From CAYLOP01 sp964385305 (GTDB lineage: Bacteria > Chloroflexota > Anaerolineae > Anaerolineales > E44-bin32), in contig CAYLOP010000043.1 in assembly GCA_964385305.1 (NCBI GenBank), positions 1 through 21,287 on the forward strand: a stretch of DNA of 21,287 bases. Direction: 5' to 3'. The notes under the pieces were generated by a model. That model searched no databases and had not been told where the DNA came from. It worked only from the letters and a program-made list of their open reading frames with translations. The first letter of the stretch is position 1. Each line of letters begins with the position of its first letter. A program made the translations under genes and the position numbers. Shown here piece after piece: positions 1 through 6,459 of this stretch.

Positions 1-480
1 GTCGAGTACAATCTCTCCAAGCGGCGCGGCCAGATCATCATCCTGAATTTCTGGTCAGCTACCTGCCCATGGTCAGCGTACGGGGATGATGTCATAGCTG
101 CATGGGACGACACATTTAGCCTGCACGTCGAGGTGTGGCGCATCGTCTCCAATGTTGTCGAAAAGCGCAGCGACATCGAGGAAGCTGTCAAAGCGCGCGG
201 TCTGGGAATTGTGCTTCTGGACCCCGAACATCGTATTGCAGACCTGTATGGTGCCGTGACCACGCCGCACACTTTTACCATCGATGCAGCTGGCATTCTT
301 CAATATGCCGGGGCCATCGATGACGCGACATTTCGACAGCGCACGCCCTCCAGGCAATACCTCGCGGAGGCGATTGCAGCCATTCTCGAAGGTCGTCCAC
401 CCGATACTCCCCTGACCCCCGGATATGGATGCGCAATTGTACGCGGGGTAACGCAGGGTAGCAGTTTGAATAGCCGTTAA
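1..480 (+). CDS. Redoxin / thioredoxin-like protein, 5'-truncated
   Basis: The frame is open from the first base, so the true start lies outside the window; 159 residues are visible. The segment NFWSATCPWS (about residues 16-25) fits the beta-strand and active-site Cys of thioredoxin-fold peroxiredoxin/TlpA-like proteins. Here the Cys (C22) is in a CPWS context rather than a CxxC pair, so a one-Cys peroxiredoxin-like chemistry is more likely than a classical dithiol thioredoxin. The later TTPHTFTID stretch matches the cis-Pro loop and following strand of the fold. A second Cys near the C-terminus (GYGCAIVR) could act as a resolving residue; this is inference. A perfect Shine-Dalgarno follows the stop immediately, suggesting a downstream partner. 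The substrate cannot be told. Confidence 0.75.
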   Translation, partial: VEYNLSKRRGQIIILNFWSATCPWSAYGDDVIAAWDDTFSLHVEVWRIVSNVVEKRSDIEEAVKARGLGIVLLDPEHRIADLYGAVTTPHTFTIDAAGILQYAGAIDDATFRQRTPSRQYLAEAIAAILEGRPPDTPLTPGYGCAIVRGVTQGSSLNSR

Positions 481-494
481 GAGGAGGTATCCAG

Positions 495-566
495 GTGCTC
501 GGTAAGACCAGAATTACCGGCACCATAATTGGGTCGTTTCAGATAATCTATCCCGATCCTGCATAG
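495..566 (+). CDS. Possible 23-codon small ORF behind a perfect Shine-Dalgarno
   Basis: GAGGAGGT at 481-488 directly follows the redoxin stop and lies 6 nt before a GTG at 495. The ORF runs to TAG at 566. The predicted peptide begins MLGKTRITGT, contains a short hydrophobic patch (TIIGSFQIIY) and ends PDPA. I recognise no family. It could be a real small protein co-transcribed with the redoxin, the remnant of a decayed longer gene, or chance. The SD quality and position are the only positive evidence; codon use cannot be judged on so few codons. Confidence 0.3.
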   Translation: MLGKTRITGTIIGSFQIIYPDPA

Positions 567-705
567 CACTGTTTGAGCCTACGTAATCCACGACCGCCCC
601 ACAAAACCGCCTTGCCCCACTGCACATATTATCCTTCCCAGGCGAAGCAAGCTTAAGTCCGGAAGGGTCGTTTGAGGAAGTCATTGCGTTTTTTTCACGT
701 ATGAT

Positions 706-712
706 AGGAGGG
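706..712 (+). promoter_or_regulatory. Strong ribosome binding site for the alpha/beta hydrolase
   Basis: AGGAGGG ends 4 nt before the ATG at 717 and fixes that start. No convincing -35/-10 pair was found in the 567-705 spacer. Confidence 0.7.
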
Positions 713-716
713 TAAC

Positions 717-1370
717 ATGCCCGATCCTGTACGATTGCCTCTCAACACCTCGGATGGACGACCTCTCATGCATAAATATTATCCTCAAGATGGTAAGCCA
801 GCAGGCTTGCTGGTTGTCTTCCCGGGTGCGCATTATGGCCCCGAAGGCCCCCTGCTGTATTACCCGCGTGAGCTTCTCAGGCATGCGGGTTGGGACACCC
901 TGGATGTTAGTTATGGATTTCAGACGCGTATGGCGGAGATCAAAGCGGAAACGCTCGAGGGCGTGCTTACCGAGAGTAGTGAGGCGATCAAGCTTGCCAT
1001 GGCGCAGCGTGGATACGACAGGGTGGGTCTGCTTGGAAAATCGCTAGGTGCCGGTGTAATCGCGCATCTATGTCGAGGAGAGCCCCGCCTGGCTTGCGCA
1101 CGAGCGGCTTACCTCACACCACCCCTCGGGACGCCTTTCTTCGATCCAATTGTGTCCGAGACGCAACAGCCAACCTTTCTTGCCATCGGCACCGCGGACC
1201 GATTCTATAATGTGGATGCGCTCGATGCGTTGAAGTCGGCAAAGACTTTTCAAACAACTACCATTGAGGGCGCAGATCATCATATGAGCTTTCCGGGCGA
1301 TCTCGAATCGAGCTTGAGGGTCTTACAGGAAGTGGTTCACGAAGTGGTTGGGTTTTTCGCAGAAGGTTAA
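717..1370 (+). CDS. Alpha/beta-hydrolase family protein
   Basis: 217 residues, cytosolic, no signal peptide. The fold is recognisable from LLVVFPGAHYG (about 31-41, oxyanion-hole loop), the nucleophile elbow GKSLG with Ser109, an acid candidate Asp161 in AIGTADRFY, and His188 in EGADHHM, together a complete catalytic triad in order. The length is short for the superfamily, leaving room for only a small lid, which fits dienelactone hydrolase-like or small esterase/acylpeptidase-like members. The substrate is unknown. The gene stands alone: 235 bp after the redoxin and tail-to-tail with the YbaK-type gene, whose 3' end lies 14 bp away. The start is set by the AGGAGGG ribosome binding site. Confidence 0.8.
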   Translation: MPDPVRLPLNTSDGRPLMHKYYPQDGKPAGLLVVFPGAHYGPEGPLLYYPRELLRHAGWDTLDVSYGFQTRMAEIKAETLEGVLTESSEAIKLAMAQRGYDRVGLLGKSLGAGVIAHLCRGEPRLACARAAYLTPPLGTPFFDPIVSETQQPTFLAIGTADRFYNVDALDALKSAKTFQTTTIEGADHHMSFPGDLESSLRVLQEVVHEVVGFFAEG

Positions 1371-1384
1371 GATGTTGGAAAGGA

Positions 1385-1855
1385 TCAGGGCTCAGAGAAG
1401 TCGCCGAATTCTGGCTGCAAGGCGCGCACCATGTCATCACGTTTGAGGATGATCCCCGCGTTTTTTATTCCGGCGCCAAGCGAAAGAATCTCGTGATCAA
1501 GGATCCTTTGATCAGCTAAAATCTGGAGAGGGCGCTCCAATCCAAAGGGTGAGACGGCTCCAATCTCGTAACCTGTAACCTCATGCACTTCCCGGGCGGT
1601 AGCAGTCGTCACGCGGGAGACGCCCAGGTGACTTCGTAGCGCAGGCCAGGAAACACGGCTTACGCCGGGCATCAACACGAGGATGAATGTTCCTCCTGTG
1701 AGCCTGAAGAGCAGGGAACGCACAATTTGATCTGGTATAAGACTGCGCTCCTCAGCGGCTTGTTCAAGCGAGCGTATGGGATGGTCGTGTTGGTGCAACC
1801 GGTATGGTATACCGAGTGATTCGAGCGCTTGTGTGACAGGTGTCATCGTTGCCAT
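1385..1855 (-). CDS. YbaK/ProX-type aminoacyl-tRNA deacylase-like protein
   Basis: 156 residues from the ATG at 1855; an upstream TTG at 1876 would add 7 residues. Neither start has a clear SD. The YbaK/EbsC/ProX editing-domain pattern covers the whole protein: QHDHPIRSLEQAA near the N-terminus, IVRSLLFR (about 44-51), LVLMPGVSRVSW, and VTGYEIGAVSPFG (about 94-106). Proteins of this family hydrolyse misacylated tRNAs such as Cys- or Ala-tRNA(Pro) in trans. The conserved catalytic Lys of the family sits in the IVK-S/T-LLF segment; here residue 46 is Arg. Such Arg-containing members exist as I recall, but activity is uncertain. It is divergent from the MarR gene, with a shared upstream region of about 158 bp. 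Confidence 0.8.
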   Translation of the reverse strand: MATMTPVTQALESLGIPYRLHQHDHPIRSLEQAAEERSLIPDQIVRSLLFRLTGGTFILVLMPGVSRVSWPALRSHLGVSRVTTATAREVHEVTGYEIGAVSPFGLERPLQILADQRILDHEILSLGAGIKNAGIILKRDDMVRALQPEFGDFSEP

Positions 1856-1929
1856 AGTTGTATTGTATCGTGACAATGATTAGGGTAATACCATGCGAAA
1901 AACCTTTGAATCCACTACTATCATGATTT

Positions 1930-1972
1930 TTCTTGTCTATAATCAGATATAATGTATCAGTATAGACATGAA
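1930..1972. promoter_or_regulatory. Candidate MarR operator: imperfect inverted repeat around the -10 box
   Basis: Arms are 1930-1941 (TTCTTGTCTATA) and 1961-1972 (TATAGACATGAA). Eleven of 12 positions are complementary, with a perfect 8-bp core TGTCTATA/TATAGACA. The 19-bp spacer contains the TATAAT at 1948-1953. A repressor bound here would block RNA polymerase. Placement in the divergent YbaK/MarR region suggests autoregulation and possibly control of both genes. Binding by this MarR protein is inferred. Confidence 0.5.
1948..1953 (+). promoter_or_regulatory. Candidate -10 box for the MarR gene
   Basis: TATAAT lies 61 bp before the MarR start. No good -35 hexamer is present at 16-18 bp upstream (best is a weak TGATTT at 1924-1929), so the promoter may need an activator. 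It sits inside an imperfect inverted repeat. Confidence 0.45.
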
Positions 1973-2013
1973 CGACAAAACCCCGAAGGATTTGAGATGT
2001 GAGGGAAGGCATT

Positions 2014-2451
2014 ATGGCTAATTTCAGACGAAATGCAACGGAAAGTATGCATGCTCGCTGGCGTCTGGCCCGTGTGAATATTCGTATTGGGCGTTTAGAT
2101 GCTTCCGTGCTCAGTGAGCACGGACTTACACCTGTTCAGTTCAATGTCCTAGCAATTCTCGTGGATGAAGAGGGGATCAACCAGCAAGATTTAGCAGACC
2201 GGCTCTTGGTGACCAAGGGCAACATCTGCGGTTTGATCAATAGGATGGAGAAAGCCGGCTTGGTTGAACGTCATCCTAATCCCTCTGATCGCCGCAGTTA
2301 CTCTCTGTACCCCACCACAGATGGGGTGGGCGCATATCATCGAGCTGCACCCGCACTTGAGGCTGCTATGACTCAGAGGTTCACAAGTCTGAGTGATGTG
2401 GAACAGGAGCAACTCTTAAGCTTGTTGAAGCGTCTTGAAAATGCATTTTAG
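2014..2451 (+). CDS. MarR-family transcriptional regulator
   Basis: 145 residues, a typical MarR length. The start is the ATG at 2014, with AGGGAAGG just upstream at 2002-2009; a GTG at 1999 in the same frame overlaps that ribosome site and is less likely. The dimerisation helix is followed by a winged helix-turn-helix: GLTPVQFNVLAIL, then the recognition region QQDLADRLLVTKGNICGLIN (about 61-80) and the wing with RHPNPSDRRSYSL, including the family-typical DRRS. It probably binds a palindrome and is released by a small ligand. It is divergent from the YbaK-type gene; the PIG-L gene lies 204 bp downstream. The effector cannot be predicted. Confidence 0.9.
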   Translation: MANFRRNATESMHARWRLARVNIRIGRLDASVLSEHGLTPVQFNVLAILVDEEGINQQDLADRLLVTKGNICGLINRMEKAGLVERHPNPSDRRSYSLYPTTDGVGAYHRAAPALEAAMTQRFTSLSDVEQEQLLSLLKRLENAF

Positions 2452-2533
2452 CGAAGCTGAGTTTAGGGGGAATGCATGTAGAGTCGGGCACGTTCAGCGC
2501 GCCAATCAATTTATACTCAGCTCCATGGGGGCG

Positions 2534-2578
2534 TGAGCTAAGAGTCAGCATTCACAATGGGGAATGCAATCTAGCTTA
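2534..2578 (+). other. Hairpin in the MarR to PIG-L spacer
   Basis: GCATTC (2548-2553) pairs with GAATGC (2562-2567) across an 8-nt loop. Outer arms TGAGCTA (2534-2540) and TAGCTTA (2572-2578) extend the stem with one G-U pair and an internal loop. No U-tract follows, so it is not a standard terminator. The direct repeat GGGGAATGCA at 2467-2476 and 2559-2568 overlaps it. Function unknown. Confidence 0.3.
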
Positions 2579-2655
2579 GCCTCCCTTTCCCAAGACGCCA
2601 CCCATGCTTAAAACCCCTTCAGATACAACGGAATTGTATGTTCAAGGGAAGAATC

Positions 2656-3498
2656 ATGAAGCCATCTTTGCTTGCAGTTTTTGCACATCCGGATGATGAA
2701 GCTTTTGGAACAGGCGGCACTTTGGCGACCTATGCGGCGCAAGGCATGCAAGTCACGGTTGTATCGGCCACGCGTGGCGAGGCTGGCGAGATTGCGGACC
2801 CGACCCTGGCAAAACCGGAAACGCTTGGCATGGTGCGAGAGCGTGAACTACGCTGTGCAGCCCAAATTCTGGGCATTGAAGAGCCCATCTTCTTGGACTA
2901 CCGTGATTCGGGCATGGCAGGCACCCCGGAAAACGAACATCCAGAGGCTTTCATCCAAATTCCATCTGATGAGGTGGTAAGACACCTGGTAGGCATCATT
3001 CGACGTATTCAACCGCTGGTGGTTATCACGTTCGAACCCAATGGGGGATATGGCCATCCCGATCACATTGCCATTCATCGGCACACGGTTGAGGCATTTC
3101 ACGCCGCTGCCGACCCCACACGTTTCCCGGAACATGGGACACCCTGGCAGGCTCATCGCTTGTTTTACACCGCAATTCCACGCTCTTTTTTCCAGGAAAT
3201 GCGCCAAAGACTCGAGGCCCTAGGGGTTGATACGAGCGAATTCGAACGCTTTGAGCAGGCTGGTGCCGGCTGGCCTGACGAGGATGTGCATGTCGGGCTT
3301 GATGTCAGCGCACAAGTCGATGCAAAATGGGCAGCGCTGCAGTGCCACCGCACGCAGTTTGGACCGGATAACATTTTCCGGCGTCTCCCAGAGGATATGG
3401 GAAAGCAAATCATGAGTCATGAACATTTCGTACTGGCCTGGCCTGAGGATGTCCCACCGAGGGGATTGGTTGGTTTGTTTGATGGTCTCTTGGATTAG
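2656..3498 (+). CDS. PIG-L/LmbE-family N-deacetylase
   Basis: 280 residues from the ATG at 2656, preceded by AAGGGAAGA; the in-frame ATG at 2638 lacks an SD. The zinc signature is plain: AHPDDE at 10-15 (His11, Asp14 as ligands, Asp13 as likely general base) and GHPDH at 133-137 (His137 as third ligand). Members remove acetyl groups from GlcNAc-containing substrates or cleave related amides. They include MshB, Mca, BshB and antibiotic-modifying deacetylases. The length fits MshB/Mca/BshB-like proteins, but no thiol-biosynthesis gene lies nearby, so the substrate is open. It may be transcribed from its own promoter, because 204 bp separate it from the MarR gene. Confidence 0.85.
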   Translation: MKPSLLAVFAHPDDEAFGTGGTLATYAAQGMQVTVVSATRGEAGEIADPTLAKPETLGMVRERELRCAAQILGIEEPIFLDYRDSGMAGTPENEHPEAFIQIPSDEVVRHLVGIIRRIQPLVVITFEPNGGYGHPDHIAIHRHTVEAFHAAADPTRFPEHGTPWQAHRLFYTAIPRSFFQEMRQRLEALGVDTSEFERFEQAGAGWPDEDVHVGLDVSAQVDAKWAALQCHRTQFGPDNIFRRLPEDMGKQIMSHEHFVLAWPEDVPPRGLVGLFDGLLD

Positions 3499-3587
3499 GC
3501 CGGCCTTTCTCTTAAGACTTCAATGTTGTCAAGTTATGAGGGCTACTTTCTGCTGATAAATTCGTCCACGAGGATGGGGACAGCATT

Positions 3588-4340
3588 ATGAGCAAGCATG
3601 ATTCTATGATTGGGAAGACCTGTATGGTCACCGGCGCGACGTCGGGCATCGGCGAGGTGACCGCATGTGCGCTTGCGGAGATGGGTGCGCGGGTTGTACT
3701 GGTAGGGCGTGATAAAGACAAGAGCGCGCGCACGACAAAAAGCATCCGTGCGCGTACGGGCAATCTCGAGGTGTCTTATTTATTGGCAAATCTATCCGTA
3801 CAGGGAGAGATTCACAACCTTGTGGATTCCTTCCACGGCCGTTGCGATCGGCTGCATGTGCTTGTGAACAACGCTGGCGCGTATTACATGTCTCGGCAAG
3901 TAAGTAGGGATGGCCTCGAGATGACGTTTGCGCTTAATCATCTGGGCTATTTCATCCTGACCCACTTGCTGCTAGATACGCTGATCTCAAGCGCGCCGGC
4001 CAGGATCGTCAATGTTTCTTCNNNNNNNNNNNNNNNNNNNNNNNNNNNNNNNNNNNNNNNNNNNNNNNNNNNNNNNNNNNNNNNNNNNNNNNNNNNNNNN
4101 NNNNNNNNNNNNNNNNNNNNNAATCTATTTTCGCTTCCCGTCGAGAAGGGAGCCGAGACCAGCATCTATCTCGCGAGTTCACCCGAGGTGGAAGGTGTCA
4201 CGGGAAAATATTTCGTAGAGATGGTGCCCACATCTTCTTCTGCAGCCTCCTACGTTGAGGCGGATGCTCGCCGCTTGTGGGATGTGAGCGCCGCGCTGAC
4301 AAACCTGGACCCAAATGTCCCACCACCCATATCCCTATAG
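3588..4340 (+). CDS. Short-chain dehydrogenase/reductase (retinol dehydrogenase-like), interrupted by assembly gap
   Basis: The start ATG follows an AGGATGGGGA ribosome site. The N-terminal part shows TGATSGIG (15-22, NAD(P) binding), NNAG (94-97), NHLGYF and RIVNVSS, the strand ending at the catalytic Ser region. The catalytic YxxxK is missing only because 100 N interrupt the gene at 4022-4121. After the gap the same nominal frame gives EKGAETSIYLASSPEVEGVTGKYF and a C-terminus with LWDVSAALT, typical of retinol dehydrogenase-like SDRs of roughly 280-300 residues. Comparison with the usual spacing suggests about 80 residues (about 240 bp) are missing, so the true gap is probably longer than 100. 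The substrate is unknown. Confidence 0.8.
   Translation: MSKHDSMIGKTCMVTGATSGIGEVTACALAEMGARVVLVGRDKDKSARTTKSIRARTGNLEVSYLLANLSVQGEIHNLVDSFHGRCDRLHVLVNNAGAYYMSRQVSRDGLEMTFALNHLGYFILTHLLLDTLISSAPARIVNVSXXXXXXXXXXXXXXXXXXXXXXXXXXXXXXXXXXNLFSLPVEKGAETSIYLASSPEVEGVTGKYFVEMVPTSSSAASYVEADARRLWDVSAALTNLDPNVPPPISL
4022..4121. other. Assembly gap of 100 N
   Basis: A run of exactly 100 N, the conventional placeholder for a gap of unknown length. It falls inside the SDR gene between the NVSS strand and the EKGAETS region. The matching nominal frame on both sides should not be read as proof of length. Confidence 0.98.
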
Positions 4341-4448
4341 ACGTCTGTTGGTCCGTGTATCCTCTCACTAACTTGCGTGAGGCGTTGGAAACGCAAACCA
4401 CACACCTAAAATACAACGTTCGGAAGACCTAGCAGGATTTCGTTCTTT

Positions 4449-4457
4449 TGCTATAAT
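4449..4457 (+). promoter_or_regulatory. Extended -10 promoter of the pan operon
   Basis: TGCTATAAT is a perfect extended -10 element (TGn plus TATAAT at 4452-4457). The -35 region (CTAGCA at 4429-4434) is weak, as is common with extended -10 promoters. Transcription would begin near 4463-4465, at the base of the leader hairpin. Confidence 0.65.
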
Positions 4458-4460
4458 CAG

Positions 4461-4497
4461 CCTGCCACTTAGATCGAAGGACGACTGAGATGGCAGG
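4461..4497 (+). ncRNA. pan-type leader RNA (candidate riboswitch) upstream of panB
   Basis: The stem pairs CCTGCCA (4461-4467) with TGGCAGG (4491-4497), then CTTAG (4468-4472) with CTGAG (4485-4489, one G-U), then TCG (4474-4476) with CGA (4482-4484), closed by an AAGGA loop. Two single adenosines are bulged, A4473 on the 5' strand and A4490 on the 3' strand. The described pan motif, found in 5' UTRs of pantothenate operons in Chloroflexi, Firmicutes and Deltaproteobacteria, is a stem interrupted by two conserved bulged A residues. Position, phylum and structure all agree. As I recall many pan RNAs occur in tandem; only one copy is visible here. The outermost pair or two may be lost if transcription starts after 4462. 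Confidence 0.75.
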
Positions 4498-4523
4498 ACA
4501 TAAGCATGTTTTCATGTCCCGCC
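4492..4523 (+). promoter_or_regulatory. Candidate antiterminator hairpin of the pan leader
   Basis: GGCAGGACAT (4492-4501) can pair with ATGTCCCGCC (4514-4523) at 9 of 10 positions, with one A-C mismatch and a 12-nt loop. It uses the 3' strand of the pan stem and the 5' strand of the terminator, so it excludes both. If a ligand stabilises the pan stem, the terminator is free to form; without ligand this pairing lets transcription proceed to panB. Confidence 0.6.
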
Positions 4524-4542
4524 CTGGTCCGGGCGGGCTTTT
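4518..4542 (+). terminator. Intrinsic terminator in the pan leader
   Basis: CCCGCCC (4518-4524) pairs perfectly with GGGCGGG (4531-4537) around a 6-nt loop, followed by CTTTT. It stands 45 nt before the panB start, between the operon's own promoter and first gene. This is expected of an attenuator rather than the end of a transcript. Confidence 0.8.
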
Positions 4543-4586
4543 CCTCCACGGGCCAATGGGCATCTCACTCATTGCAGGAGATAGCC

Positions 4587-5477
4587 GTGTCTACAAATGC
4601 TTCGCTTCCCCATCGTAAGAAAGTCACGACGCAAACCTTACATGCAAAAAAAGCTCGTGGTGAACCAATCACGATGCTCACCGCTTATGATTTTGCGACA
4701 GCCCAAGCAATCGATAAAGCCGGGCTGGACGCTATCCTGGTTGGGGATTCACTGGGGATGGTCGTCTTGGGCTACGAGAACACCCTGCCGGTGACGATGG
4801 ACGACATGATCCACCACTGCAAGGCGGTTGCGCGGGGTGCACGCTATGCCATGCTGATCGGGGACATGCCCTTCATGTCTTACCAGATCTCCGCAGAAGA
4901 GGCGGTGCGGAACGCGGGTCGGTTCCTGCAGGAGGGCGGTATGGACGCCGTGAAGCTAGAAGGCGGTCGCCAACGCCTAGATGCGATCCGAGCGATCCTT
5001 GCTGCTGGTATTCCGGTGCAGGGTCACTTAGGGCTCACACCGCAATCCCTGCATCAGATAGGTGGATTTCGCGCCCAAGCAAGATCAGCTGAAGCTGCAA
5101 AGCGTTTGGTTGAAGACGCTCAAATGCTGGAAGACGCCGGCTGTTTCTCTCTGGTGCTCGAATCGATCCCAGAGCGGCTGGGGCGTTTGGTGTCCGAAAG
5201 GATTGAGATCCCAACCATCGGGATCGGTGCGGGGGTGGGTTGCGATGGCCAGGTTCTCGTCACACATGACGTATTGGGTCTTTTTGATCGATTCACACCG
5301 CGCTTCGTGAAACAATACGCTCATTTTCACGACCTCATGACGGAAGCCTTCGCGGCGTATAAGTCGGACGTCGAGGCCGGCGATTTTCCTGCCGAGGAGC
5401 ATAGCGTATCGATGTCAAATGCGGAGTGGGAAGCGCTGATTCGGGAATTAGGCGATGCGGGCACGGATGTGAAGTGA
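4587..5477 (+). CDS. panB: 3-methyl-2-oxobutanoate hydroxymethyltransferase (ketopantoate hydroxymethyltransferase)
   Basis: 296 residues. PanB transfers a hydroxymethyl group from methylene-tetrahydrofolate to 2-ketoisovalerate to give ketopantoate, the first committed pantothenate step. The (beta/alpha)8 barrel signatures are present: TMLTAYDF (about 29-36), LVGDSLGMV with Mg ligand Asp54, IGDMPF with Asp93, AVKLEGG with Lys123, GHLGLTPQS, and LVLESIP with Glu192 as general base. The start is GTG 4587, with GCAGGAG at 4574-4580 six nt upstream. A longer frame from ATG 4506 would begin inside the leader terminator and is rejected. It is the first gene of the panB-panE-panC-coaX unit and the one directly behind the riboswitch-like leader. 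Confidence 0.96.
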   Translation: MSTNASLPHRKKVTTQTLHAKKARGEPITMLTAYDFATAQAIDKAGLDAILVGDSLGMVVLGYENTLPVTMDDMIHHCKAVARGARYAMLIGDMPFMSYQISAEEAVRNAGRFLQEGGMDAVKLEGGRQRLDAIRAILAAGIPVQGHLGLTPQSLHQIGGFRAQARSAEAAKRLVEDAQMLEDAGCFSLVLESIPERLGRLVSERIEIPTIGIGAGVGCDGQVLVTHDVLGLFDRFTPRFVKQYAHFHDLMTEAFAAYKSDVEAGDFPAEEHSVSMSNAEWEALIRELGDAGTDVK

Positions 5478-5500
5478 GTCGAAAGGAGAACCAAATACAA

Positions 5501-6457
5501 GTGCCAACCGTTCGCGCAGGTGATGAATCGCGATCTTCAGAGGCGGCGGATTCCATCCTTATCGTCGGCACTGGTGCGATGGCTTCCATCTTTGGGGCCC
5601 GCCTGTCTCTCTACGCAGATGTCACGCTCCTGGGTACCTGGGAAGCAGGACTCGCAGCGCTCCAAGAACACGGCGTGCGCCTCGTTGAGCACGATGGCGC
5701 GGAGCGCACCTACCCCCTACGCGCCACCTCAGCGCTAAAGGAATGCGCAGGCCATAGGTATGCGCTTGTTCTCGTGAAGTCCTGGCAAACCGCGCGATCA
5801 GCCCGCCATTTGGAATCCTGTTTAGCCCCAGGCGGGATCGCGCTGACCTTGCAGAATGGGCTTGGCAATCTCGAAACCTTACAGGAACGCCTGGGCGAGG
5901 AACGCGCCGCACTAGGTGTAACGACGGTAGGCGCCACGCTGCTTGGTCCAGGACATGTGCGCGCTGGAGGAGAGGGGCCGACGTACATGGTTTTAGATTC
6001 ACGCCTGCTGCCGATTGTTGGTTTGCTACAGAGGGCGGGCTTTGAGGTTGTGTTTGAGGACGATCTCGAAAACGTGGTTTGGGGAAAGTTGGTCGTGAAC
6101 ACGGGGATCAATCCGATCACCGCGCTCCTTGGCATTCGTAACGGCGAACTCCTCGAAAGCGAACCTGCCCATACATTGCTGTGCGAAGTTGCAAATGAGA
6201 CGGCTAATGTTGCTCGAGCACGCGGAGTGCATTTACCCTTTGACGATCCTGGGGAGTGGGTTGCCCACGTAGCCCGTCAGACAGCTACCAATTGCTCATC
6301 CATGCTGCAGGATCTGCAGCGCGGCGCGCCGACGGAGATCGATGCCATCAGCGGTGCCGTTGTAAAAGAGGGGGAGCGTCTTGGCGTGCCCACACCGATT
6401 AATGCAACCCTGCGGCATTTGGTTCGCGCTCGAGTCTCAACGTTCACCGGAGAATGA
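5501..6457 (+). CDS. panE: 2-dehydropantoate 2-reductase
   Basis: 318 residues. It reduces ketopantoate to pantoate with NADPH. The N-terminal Rossmann domain has ILIVGTGAMAS (GTGAMA at 23-28) and the LQNGLGN loop (about 117-123). The C-terminal helical domain has VVWGKLVVNTGINPITAL, with Lys196 and Asn200 matching the catalytic Lys/Asn of PanE, and PTEIDAISG with Glu279. GTG 5501 is preferred because AAGGAG (5483-5488) precedes it, although the 12-nt spacing is long. GTG 5474, overlapping the panB stop, lacks an SD. Either way about 16 or more residues precede the Rossmann strand, slightly more than usual. It sits 23 bp behind panB and 2 bp before panC. Confidence 0.93.
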   Translation: MPTVRAGDESRSSEAADSILIVGTGAMASIFGARLSLYADVTLLGTWEAGLAALQEHGVRLVEHDGAERTYPLRATSALKECAGHRYALVLVKSWQTARSARHLESCLAPGGIALTLQNGLGNLETLQERLGEERAALGVTTVGATLLGPGHVRAGGEGPTYMVLDSRLLPIVGLLQRAGFEVVFEDDLENVVWGKLVVNTGINPITALLGIRNGELLESEPAHTLLCEVANETANVARARGVHLPFDDPGEWVAHVARQTATNCSSMLQDLQRGAPTEIDAISGAVVKEGERLGVPTPINATLRHLVRARVSTFTGE

Positions 6458-6459
6458 TG

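Noticed and set aside
531..543. Shared CACCATAATT string at about 531 and 16259 as a dispersed repeat
   Set aside because: A 10-bp match is expected many times by chance in 21 kb, and the flanks differ.
4506..4586. N-terminal extension of PanB from ATG 4506
   Set aside because: It starts within the leader hairpins, has no SD and adds residues unlike PanB; GTG 4587 has a well-placed GCAGGAG.
4490..4618. 42-codon frame beginning at ATG 4490 through the pan leader, as a leader peptide
   Set aside because: It has no SD, starts inside the conserved RNA stem and runs into panB in another frame; the RNA pairing explains the region better.
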